From Candidatus Brocadiia bacterium (GTDB lineage Bacteria; Planctomycetota; MHYJ01; WSZJ01): a stretch of DNA of 6,927 bases. The notes below the pieces were generated by a model that ran no database searches, was not told where the DNA came from, and saw nothing but the letters and a program-made list of their open reading frames with translations. The DNA is taken from assembly GCA_013360825.1 (NCBI GenBank), contig JABWAY010000221.1, positions 1 to 6,927 of the forward strand, read 5' to 3'. Of this stretch, positions 1 to 5,050 are shown in pieces. The translations under genes were made by a program, and so were the position numbers. Each line of letters starts with the position of its first letter. Position 1 is the first letter of the stretch.

Positions 1-161
1 CCGTCCTGCACCTCCGCGCCGGGGAATGTATCCGTCGTGAAGATGTCCGCCCCGCTGATGTTCGTCGTCCGGCGGCTCGACTTCTTGCGGCATCCCGTCG
101 CCGCAATCAGGCTCAGCCCCAGAACGAGCGCAACGGTCCACCAACGACTCCCACTGAACAT
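1..161 (-). CDS. Predicted lipoprotein, N-terminal fragment (cut by left window edge)
   Basis: Only the first 53 codons are present. The protein opens with a short n-region (MFSGSRWW), then a hydrophobic stretch at about residues 9-22 that ends in A-A-T-G-C. Cys24 is a plausible lipidation site for signal peptidase II. The lipobox is slightly atypical, with Ala at -3 and Thr at -2. The mature part begins with a basic patch (RKKSSRR) and continues as a polar linker (SGADIFTTDTFPGAEVQDG). The start is the ATG at 161-159. It is supported by an AAGGAG ribosome binding site 7 bases upstream, the best one in the window. The gene is transcribed away from coaE. A Pal/OmpA-type or other envelope lipoprotein would fit the polar linker, but no diagnostic domain lies in this fragment, so no function is assigned. 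Confidence 0.72.
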   Translation of the reverse strand, partial: MFSGSRWWTVALVLGLSLIAATGCRKKSSRRTTNISGADIFTTDTFPGAEVQD

Positions 162-168
162 GCAAGGA

Positions 169-174
169 CTCCTT
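169..174 (-). promoter_or_regulatory. Ribosome binding site of the left-edge lipoprotein
   Basis: On the minus strand this reads AAGGAG, followed by 7 bases and ATG. It fixes the start at 161 and contrasts with most other genes here, which lack a recognisable Shine-Dalgarno sequence. Confidence 0.75.
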
Positions 175-195
175 CTCCCCATCGGGGAACTGCGC

Positions 196-215
196 GCGGG
201 GACAGCTGTCCCCGC
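196..215. repeat. 20-bp perfect palindrome in divergent intergenic region (REP-like or operator candidate)
   Basis: The sequence GCGGGGACAG followed by its exact reverse complement CTGTCCCCGC forms a 20-bp perfect dyad with no spacer. It lies 34 bases upstream of the left lipoprotein start and about 120 bases upstream of the coaE promoter. It could be an operator for a dimeric regulator, a hairpin-forming REP-like element, or part of a 5' leader. A single copy cannot tell these apart. Confidence 0.5.
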
Positions 216-333
216 AAGAAACTCCCGTCCGCTGCCGGCACCCTGCCCGCAACCCGGAAGTCCGCAGGAGGTATCGACTTGCGGAGGTCCCGGGCTTGAG
301 CCCTGCGGGCACCGCCCCCCCCATCGCGAACAC

Positions 334-362
334 TTGATTCCAGCCCCCCCCGCCCCTACAAT
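334..362 (+). promoter_or_regulatory. Sigma70-type promoter for coaE-rho
   Basis: A -35 box TTGATT (334-339; 4 of 6 matches to TTGACA) and a -10 box TACAAT (357-362; 5 of 6 matches to TATAAT) are separated by exactly 17 bases. The spacer is C-rich and contains a run of eight C. Transcription should start near 369, leaving a leader of about 37 bases before the coaE TTG. The boxes stand out as islands of A/T in a very GC-rich background. Confidence 0.65.
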
Positions 363-406
363 CCATTCCTCTTCGCCATTCCCTCTCTGAGCCCCCCCCC
401 CCCACG

Positions 407-1009
407 TTGCCCTCCCGCCCCCTGCTCATCGGACTTGTCGGAGGCATCGCCAGCGGCAAGTCCAGCGTCGCCCGCGCCTTCCAGCGCCGCGGCGCACGGG
501 TCATCGAGGCTGACCCGCTCGCGAAGTCCCTGCTCCACCTCCCCGAAATCCGCCCGCAACTGCTCGCGGCTTTCGGGGACGTCGAGACGGACGGCAGGAT
601 CGACCACGGAAAGCTCGCCGCCGCCGCATTCGGGAACTCGGAATCCGCGGCGCGGCTCAACGCGATCATCCACCCCCACGTCTCGGCCGCAATCGACCGC
701 ATCGTTGAAGACTGGACCCGCGAAGGCTTCCGCGGAATCGCCGTGCTCGACGCGGCGCTTCTCCTCGAAGCCGGAATGGGAAGCCGGGTGGACCACCTGG
801 TGTTTGTGGACGTGCCCGAGGACCTGCGCCGGAAACGTGCGGCGGCGCGGGGATGGAGCGAGGAGGAATTTGTGCGGCGGGAAGCGGTCCAGTGGCCCGT
901 CGAAAAGAAACGGAACGCCTGCGCGCACGTGATCGACAACCGCGGGACGGAAGCCGGGCTGGAGGCGCAGGTCGACGCGCTGACGGCCCGCCTGACGCAC
1001 CTTTCGTAA
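407..1009 (+). CDS. coaE: Dephospho-CoA kinase
   Basis: CoaE is a cytosolic P-loop kinase. It phosphorylates the 3'-hydroxyl of dephospho-CoA with ATP, the last step of coenzyme A synthesis. The 200-residue length is normal for the family. The nucleotide-binding loop GGIASGKSS is at residues 12-20, immediately after the first beta strand LLIGLV. EADPLAK (34-40) replaces the usual DAD-x-x-A/V region. The family motif IIHPHV is at 87-92, and VLDAALLLEAG corresponds to the usual substrate-side strand. The C-terminal part has the typical RKRAAARGWSEEEFVRRE lid region and ends in VIDNRG. The start is TTG at 407: it places the P-loop at the normal distance, and no ATG lies between the upstream promoter and the P-loop. 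No Shine-Dalgarno sequence is visible; a run of twelve C lies just upstream. rho follows after 21 bases, so the two are probably co-transcribed. Confidence 0.95.
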   Translation: MPSRPLLIGLVGGIASGKSSVARAFQRRGARVIEADPLAKSLLHLPEIRPQLLAAFGDVETDGRIDHGKLAAAAFGNSESAARLNAIIHPHVSAAIDRIVEDWTREGFRGIAVLDAALLLEAGMGSRVDHLVFVDVPEDLRRKRAAARGWSEEEFVRREAVQWPVEKKRNACAHVIDNRGTEAGLEAQVDALTARLTHLS

Positions 1010-1015
1010 TTCCTT

Positions 1016-1020
1016 GAGGA
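1016..1020 (+). promoter_or_regulatory. Ribosome binding site of rho
   Basis: GAGGA lies 10 bases before the ATG at 1031 but only 1 base before the upstream in-frame GTG at 1022. This spacing favours the ATG at 1031 as the rho start. Confidence 0.6.
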
Positions 1021-1030
1021 CGTGAACGGC

Positions 1031-2371
1031 ATGCCCGAACTCCCGACAGAACCGATCCGCGGCGTTCCCGAGCCTGCGGCCCCGCCGCCGCCCGCCGCCC
1101 CGCCCCCCGACCTCCACCTGGACCGGCTCCAGGCCATGCCCCAGGCGGAACTTCTCGCCCTGGCGCGCGACTCCGGCGCCGACCACGGCGCGGCCCACCG
1201 GTACGAGACGATCTTCCGGATCGCCCGCGAACACTACCGCCGCGGGGGGCAGCAGCTCCACCAGGGGGCGCTCGAGGTGCTGCCGGACGGGTACGGGTTC
1301 CTGAGGAGCTCCGCGTACGCCTACGCGCCCGCGATCGACGACGTCTACGTGGCGCCGGCGTTCGTGAAGCGCGGGGGGCTGAAGCCCGGGGACACGATCA
1401 CGGGGGTGATCCGTCCGCCGCGGGAGGGGGAAAAGTATTTCGCGCTCCTCAAGGTCGAGTCGGTGAACCACGGCCTGCCGGAGAAGGCGCTGGTGCGGAA
1501 GTCGTTCGAGGACCTGACCCCGCTTCACCCGCACAAGCGCCTGTTCCTCGAGTGGAGCCCGACGGACTTCGAGTCGCGGATCATCAACCTGTTCACGCCG
1601 ATCGGGAAAGGGCAGCGGGGGCTGATCGTGGCGCCGCCGCGGACGGGGAAGACGATCCTGCTGGCGAAGATCGCGCACGCGATCGAGACGAACCACCCCG
1701 AGGTGATGGTGATCGTGCTCCTGATCGACGAGCGCCCGGAGGAGGTGACGAACATGAAGCGCTCGATCCGTGGCGAGGTGGTGGCGAGCTGTTTCGACGA
1801 GGGGCCGGACCGGCACAAGCAGGTGACGGAGATGGTGCTGGAGAAGGCGAAGCGGCTGGTGGAGTACGGGAAGGACGTCGTGGTGCTCGTGGACTCGATG
1901 ACGCGGATGGGGCGGGCGTACAACAACCTGACCGGCCCGCGCGGCCGCACGATGACCGGCGGGATGGACGTCGAGGCGCTCCAGGCCCCGAAGATGTTCT
2001 TCGGCTCGGCGCGGCAGATCGAGCACGGCGGGAGCCTGACGATCCTCGCGACGGCGCTGATCGAGACGGGGAGCAAGATGGACGAGGTGATCTTCGAGGA
2101 GTTCAAGGGGACGGGGAACATGGAGCTCTATCTCGACCGGAGCGTCGGCAACCGGCGGATCTTCCCTGCCCTGGACATCAACAAGAGCGGGACGCGGAAG
2201 GAGGAGCTGATCCTGGACAGGGAGGAGCTCCGGAGGCTGCTGCAGCTGCGGAAGATGATCCAGGAGATCCGCGACCCGGGCGAGGTGGTGGAGTATCTGA
2301 TCGACCGGATGAAGAAGTACCGCACGAACGCGGAGCTGCTGATGTCGGTGAAGGTGGGCGACGCGGGCTGA
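1031..2371 (+). CDS. rho: Transcription termination factor Rho
   Basis: Rho is a hexameric RNA-dependent ATPase and translocase that ends transcription at C-rich, unstructured RNA. The predicted 446 residues compare with 419 in E. coli. The extra length is an Ala/Pro-rich N-terminal segment (residues about 14-27). Next come the helical Rho_N subdomain (about 29-75), then the cold-shock-like RNA-binding fold (about 79-150) with the RNP1-type motif DGYGFLR (86-92). The ATPase core carries the P-loop APPRTGKT (201-208), the catalytic region LIDERPEEV (231-239), Walker B VVVLVDS with Asp288, a Q-loop around 300-311 and the R-loop TGSKMDE (346-352). KSGTRKEEL and the C-terminal helices follow as in other Rho proteins. 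E. coli has APPKAGKT at the P-loop; Arg204-Thr205 here is a substitution at that site. A GTG at 1022 would add three residues but has poor ribosome-binding-site spacing. Confidence 0.98.
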   Translation: MPELPTEPIRGVPEPAAPPPPAAPPPDLHLDRLQAMPQAELLALARDSGADHGAAHRYETIFRIAREHYRRGGQQLHQGALEVLPDGYGFLRSSAYAYAPAIDDVYVAPAFVKRGGLKPGDTITGVIRPPREGEKYFALLKVESVNHGLPEKALVRKSFEDLTPLHPHKRLFLEWSPTDFESRIINLFTPIGKGQRGLIVAPPRTGKTILLAKIAHAIETNHPEVMVIVLLIDERPEEVTNMKRSIRGEVVASCFDEGPDRHKQVTEMVLEKAKRLVEYGKDVVVLVDSMTRMGRAYNNLTGPRGRTMTGGMDVEALQAPKMFFGSARQIEHGGSLTILATALIETGSKMDEVIFEEFKGTGNMELYLDRSVGNRRIFPALDINKSGTRKEELILDREELRRLLQLRKMIQEIRDPGEVVEYLIDRMKKYRTNAELLMSVKVGDAG

Positions 2372-2396
2372 GTCGCCCCGGGCGCGTCGTGGTTCC

Positions 2397-2414
2397 GCCG
2401 GCGTCCTCGCCGGC
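2397..2414. terminator. Hairpin between convergent genes, no T-tract (possible terminator or RNA 3' end)
   Basis: GCCGGCG-TCCT-CGCCGGC forms a perfect 7-bp stem with a 4-base loop. It lies between the stop of rho (2371) and the stop of the opposing lipoprotein gene (2443). Neither strand has a T-run after the stem, so it is not a classical intrinsic terminator. It may still protect 3' ends or block read-through from both sides. Confidence 0.4.
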
Positions 2415-2442
2415 TGATCGCCGCCGTCTCATCGCGGTGCGG

Positions 2443-3477
2443 TCACTCCGCTTCGGACATCAGCTCCGCGAATTTCGGCAGCAGTTCCCCCAGCATCCCC
2501 CCGGCGCCGCGACGGCCGAGGTCCTCCTCGATCCCGATCGCGAACGCGAGCGCGAAATGCGCGCAGGACTGCCGGAGGAAGGCGACGGCGCGCGCCCGGT
2601 TCCCCGACTGCTTCTCCGCGAACGCGTCGAGGGCGAACCGGCGCCCCTCGTCGAGGTGCGTCGTCAGATCGAGCTTGAGCATTTCGCGCGTCACGGGATC
2701 GCGCAGGTCGTCCGGGGAGATGACGAGGCGCACACGCTCCGCCAGGCCCGCGCAGCGGTCGCGCTCCGCCCGGAGCCACTCCCGCCCCCGCGCGGCGACG
2801 ATCGGAGATGCGGCGAGAACCCCGCACGCCTCCGCCATCCCCCGGTAGGCGGACGCCAGCCGCTCGCGCGACGCGTCCGGCGAGGCGCCGCCGTCGAGCG
2901 CCCTCCGCCAGGCCTGCACGGAGAATCCGCGCACGACCTCGAGCGCGCCCATGCGCAGGAACGCCTCCGCGAACCCGGGCGGGATCCCCGCCAGGACGCC
3001 CGGAAAGATGTGGGACAGCAGCTCCGACGACCGCTCCTGGACGATGTCCGCCGCGATGAGCAGCCGGTCCACCGTCGCCCACGCGGGAATCCCCTCCGCG
3101 GAAAACGTCTCCCTCTCCAGCGTCAGCACGTCCCGGAACGCCAGCGCCAGCAGATCCTTCTCCCCCGATCCCCCCAGGCGCGCCCGCAGCCAGCCCGAGG
3201 ACTCCCCCGCGGGAAGCGCCGCCGGCCCTCCGGCAAGATGGATCCGGAAGCAGATCGCGGCGAGCAGGTAGCGCGCCTGCGCATCGTCGTCGGCCTCCCC
3301 CTCGATGCACGCCCCCGCCTCCAGATACCCGGCAACCGCCTCCGCCCCCATCCCCGCCTCCTGCCGCGACCGCGCCGCCGTGGCCATCCCGGCCGCGTCC
3401 TCCAGGTCGCAGGCGCACCCCGCGGCGAGAAACGCCGCCAGGACGGCGAGGGCGACCGGGGACAGGACGCGCATCAT
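2443..3477 (-). CDS. Predicted helical lipoprotein, function unknown
   Basis: This 344-residue protein has a clear lipoprotein signal. A short basic n-region (MMR) and a hydrophobic core at residues 4-19 lead to the lipobox LAAGC (17-21), with Cys21 as the lipidated residue. Residue +2 is Ala, so the inner-membrane retention signal of Enterobacteria (Asp+2) is absent. The rest looks almost wholly alpha-helical and Ala-rich. Two stretches (about 34-75, containing EAVAGYLEAG, and the last 70 residues, containing AFAEKQSGNRARAVAFL) resemble TPR-type helix pairs. That is visual similarity only, and I recognise no family. ATG codons at 3477 and 3474 are adjacent; either could start translation, and no ribosome binding site is visible. 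Its coding status is supported by the coherent signal peptide and the helical, charged protein. It diverges from the regulator gene and converges on rho. Confidence 0.8.
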   Translation of the reverse strand: MMRVLSPVALAVLAAFLAAGCACDLEDAAGMATAARSRQEAGMGAEAVAGYLEAGACIEGEADDDAQARYLLAAICFRIHLAGGPAALPAGESSGWLRARLGGSGEKDLLALAFRDVLTLERETFSAEGIPAWATVDRLLIAADIVQERSSELLSHIFPGVLAGIPPGFAEAFLRMGALEVVRGFSVQAWRRALDGGASPDASRERLASAYRGMAEACGVLAASPIVAARGREWLRAERDRCAGLAERVRLVISPDDLRDPVTREMLKLDLTTHLDEGRRFALDAFAEKQSGNRARAVAFLRQSCAHFALAFAIGIEEDLGRRGAGGMLGELLPKFAELMSEAE

Positions 3478-3497
3478 GCGGGCATTGTCTCACGCTG

Positions 3498-3522
3498 CGC
3501 GAAGGGAGACGAAGGATTCGCG
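3498..3522. promoter_or_regulatory. Inverted repeat in divergent promoter region, candidate operator
   Basis: CGCGAA (3498-3503) and TTCGCG (3517-3522) are exact inverted copies separated by 13 bases. They lie in the 110-base gap between the divergent lipoprotein and regulator genes. A dimeric winged-helix regulator encoded next door could bind such a dyad and control both directions. The half-sites are short and GC-rich, so chance is a real alternative. Confidence 0.3.
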
Positions 3523-3569
3523 ACAGCCCCCCGGCCACGCGACCCTTCCTCTTTTCCCCTCCCGCCCCA

Positions 3570-3575
3570 TAGACT
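3570..3575 (+). promoter_or_regulatory. Possible -10 box for the regulator-pcm unit
   Basis: TAGACT matches 4 of 6 positions of TATAAT and lies 12 bases before the ATG at 3588. The best -35 candidate is a weak TTCCTC at 3546-3551, 18 bases upstream. If used, the transcript would start near 3582 and have almost no leader, in keeping with the absence of a ribosome binding site. Confidence 0.3.
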
Positions 3576-3587
3576 GCACCCCACCCC

Positions 3588-4232
3588 ATGAAACCCGAAC
3601 CCTCCGCCTCCGCCCGCGAGAAGATCCTCTTCTACCTGAAAACAAAAGGCCCGCAGACCGCCTCCCGGATCGCGGGAAGGATCGGAATCACCCCGATGGC
3701 GGTCCGACAGCACCTCTACCAGCTGGAGCAGGACGGACAGGTGACCTTCGAGGACCGGAAAGCACCGGTCGGCCGGCCCGCGCGTCACTGGGGGCTGACG
3801 GCAGGCGCCGCCGCGCTCTTCCCCGACTCCCACGCCGACCTCCTGGTGGGGCTCATCGACGCCGTCCGCGGGGCGTTCGGGGAGCCCGGGCTGGAGAGGC
3901 TGATCGCGGAGCGGGTCCGGCAGCAGAGCGCGGCGTACCGGAAACGGATGCCGGAGTCGGGGAGTTTTGAGAAGCGTCTCTCGGTGCTGGTCGGGCTGAG
4001 GCGGGATGAGGGGTACATGGCGGAGTGGCAGAAGGAGCGGGACGGGTCGTACACGCTGGTGGAGAACCACTGCCCGATCTGCGACGCGGCGAAGGCGTGC
4101 CCGGGGATCTGCGGCGGCGAGCTGGCGCTGTTCCAGGCGGTGCTGTCCGGTCACGCGCGGGTGGAGCGGACGGAGCACATGATGGAGGGGGCGCGGCGGT
4201 GCGTGTACAGGCTGCACCCGGCCGGGCGATGA
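3588..4232 (+). CDS. Winged-helix transcriptional regulator with cysteine cluster (SufR-like)
   Basis: This 214-residue protein belongs by appearance to the COG2345/SufR type. Its N-terminal winged helix (about residues 8-71) has the recognition helix TPMAVRQHLYQLEQDG (35-50) and the wing motif VGRPARHWGLT (61-71). The segment LFPDSHADLL follows, typical of this group. The C-terminal domain carries cysteines at 162, 165, 171, 175 and 205 in the pattern C-x2-C-x5-C-x3-C-GGELALF and later RRC-VY. In SufR proteins a C-x12-C pair plus a distal Cys binds a [4Fe-4S] cluster that senses iron or oxidative state; C162, C175 and C205 fit that layout. Cluster binding is therefore inferred, and no suf genes are in the window. 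The stop overlaps the pcm start in ATGA, implying translational coupling. The ATG at 3588 has no ribosome binding site. The target genes are unknown; self-regulation and control of the divergent lipoprotein are possible. Confidence 0.9.
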   Translation: MKPEPSASAREKILFYLKTKGPQTASRIAGRIGITPMAVRQHLYQLEQDGQVTFEDRKAPVGRPARHWGLTAGAAALFPDSHADLLVGLIDAVRGAFGEPGLERLIAERVRQQSAAYRKRMPESGSFEKRLSVLVGLRRDEGYMAEWQKERDGSYTLVENHCPICDAAKACPGICGGELALFQAVLSGHARVERTEHMMEGARRCVYRLHPAGR

Positions 4233-4876
4233 TCCCCGACCACGAGGGGGCCCGGCGCGCGATGGCGGCGGAGCAGCTGGCGGCGCGCGGCATCCGGGAC
4301 GCGCGGATCCTCGAGGCGTTCGGGCGGGTCCCGCGCCACCTGTTCGTCCGCGAGGCGGACACCGACCTCGCCTGCGCCGATCGCCCGCTTCCGATCGCCT
4401 GCGGCCAGACGATCTCCCAGCCGTACATTGTCGCCCGCACGCTGGAACTTTTGGAACTGCGCCCGGGAACGCGCGTGCTGGAGATCGGGACGGGAAGCGG
4501 CTACCAGACGGCGCTTCTGGCGGAACTCGGATGCGAAGTCTGGACGATCGAGCGGCACGCGGCGCTGGCACGGGAGGCGCAGGCGAGACTGGACGCGCTG
4601 GGGTACGGCGGGGTGCGGTTCCGGACCGGGGACGGCACGCTGGGCTGGCCGGAGGCGGCGCCGTTCGAAGCGATCGCGGTGTCGGCGGCGGCGCCGGCGG
4701 TCCCGGCGGCGTACCGGGAGCAGCTGGAGGAGGGGGGACGGCTCGTGATTCCCGTCGGCAGCGGCGACGCGCAGCGCCTCGTTCTCGTCCGGAGAACGCC
4801 GTCCGGATTCGAGACCACCGATGCGGGCGGCGTCGTCTTCGTCCGCCTGATCGGGGAACAGGGCTGGCCGTCCTGA
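4229..4876 (+). CDS. pcm: Protein-L-isoaspartate O-methyltransferase
   Basis: This is a cytosolic S-adenosylmethionine-dependent enzyme. It methylates L-isoaspartyl residues in aged proteins so that they can revert to normal aspartate. The 215 residues match the family. Visible hallmarks are the N-terminal helix region MAAEQLAARGI (12-22), VPRHLF (34-39), the PIMT-specific substrate motif GQTISQPY (59-66), SAM-binding motif I VLEIGTGSGYQ (83-93), GDGTLGWPEAAPFEAI, and LEEGGRLVIPVG near the C-terminus. DRPLPI (51-56) precedes the active-site loop as usual. The start is the ATG at 4229, overlapping the regulator's stop by four bases. Met12 (4262) is an alternative, but it would remove the arginine-rich stretch that normally precedes the MVxEQL-type helix. 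The open frame upstream of 4229 is a shadow of the regulator gene. Placement behind a possible Fe-S sensor suggests stress-linked expression. Confidence 0.97.
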   Translation: MIPDHEGARRAMAAEQLAARGIRDARILEAFGRVPRHLFVREADTDLACADRPLPIACGQTISQPYIVARTLELLELRPGTRVLEIGTGSGYQTALLAELGCEVWTIERHAALAREAQARLDALGYGGVRFRTGDGTLGWPEAAPFEAIAVSAAAPAVPAAYREQLEEGGRLVIPVGSGDAQRLVLVRRTPSGFETTDAGGVVFVRLIGEQGWPS

Positions 4877-4898
4877 CCCGGCGCCCTCCACATTCCCC

Positions 4899-4926
4899 TT
4901 TACCCCCCCGCCGCCGACCATACAAT
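4899..4926 (+). promoter_or_regulatory. Sigma70-type promoter for tRNA-Pro
   Basis: A -35 box TTTACC (4899-4904; 4 of 6 matches) and a -10 box TACAAT (4921-4926; 5 of 6 matches) are 16 bases apart. The spacer is C-rich, as in the coaE promoter, and the -10 box is identical to that one. Transcription would start about 5 bases before the mature tRNA. Confidence 0.6.
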
Positions 4927-4937
4927 GTGCGGCCTTC

Positions 4938-5012
4938 CGGGGCGTAGCTCAGCCTGGCTAGAGCGCTTGGTTCGGGACCAAGAGGCCGGAGGTTCGAATC
5001 CTCTCGCCCCGA
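4938..5012 (+). tRNA. tRNA-Pro, anticodon CGG
   Basis: A full cloverleaf folds by eye. The 7-bp acceptor stem CGGGGCG/CGCCCCG is perfectly paired, with the C1-G72 pair characteristic of bacterial tRNA-Pro and discriminator A at 5012. The D stem is GCTC/GAGC. The anticodon stem CTTGG/CCAAG encloses the loop TTCGGGA, with anticodon CGG at 4973-4975, which reads proline codon CCG. The T arm is GGAGG-TTCGAAT-CCTCT with one G-T pair. The 3' CCA is not encoded (TCG follows), so it must be added after transcription. CCG is a common proline codon in this GC-rich window. I see no integrase or att duplication beside it. Confidence 0.97.
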
Positions 5013-5023
5013 TCGTTTCGTCT

Positions 5024-5047
5024 GCGGGGCCGCGCGCGCGGCCCCGC
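5024..5047. terminator. 24-bp perfect GC palindrome between tRNA-Pro and convergent gene, no T-tract
   Basis: A 12-base arm beginning GCGGGGCC is followed directly by its exact reverse complement, so an RNA hairpin of about 10 bp with a GCGC loop can form in either direction. It begins 11 bases after the tRNA and ends 3 bases from the stop of the opposing TIM-barrel gene (5051). No T-run follows on either strand, so it resembles the 2397-2414 hairpin in position and character. A role as a bidirectional terminator or 3'-end stabiliser is inferred. Confidence 0.5.
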
Positions 5048-5050
5048 CGG

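Noticed and set aside
271..295. Inverted repeat TCCGCA...TGCGGA and nearby GGGCTTGAGCCC as a riboswitch or leader RNA
   Set aside because: The stems are only 5-6 bp in a GC-rich region and lie upstream of the predicted coaE transcription start. No known riboswitch pattern is seen.
37..390. 117-codon plus-strand frame at the left edge
   Set aside because: It overlaps the lipoprotein start antisense, then runs through the promoter and C-runs of the divergent intergenic region. There is no ribosome binding site and no domain.
356..2026. Long open frame on the minus strand across coaE and rho
   Set aside because: It is antisense to two well-recognised conserved genes. Its protein is rich in Arg, His, Pro and Val with no domain, as expected for shadow frames in GC-rich DNA.
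1552..3591. Long plus-strand open frame running from within rho through the lipoprotein region
   Set aside because: It is the second frame of rho followed by antisense of the lipoprotein gene. The composition is Arg/Asp/Gly-rich low complexity, with no motif.
4938..5012. tRNA-Pro as an integration site for a mobile element
   Set aside because: No integrase, no duplicated tRNA 3' end and no foreign-looking composition are visible on either side within the window.
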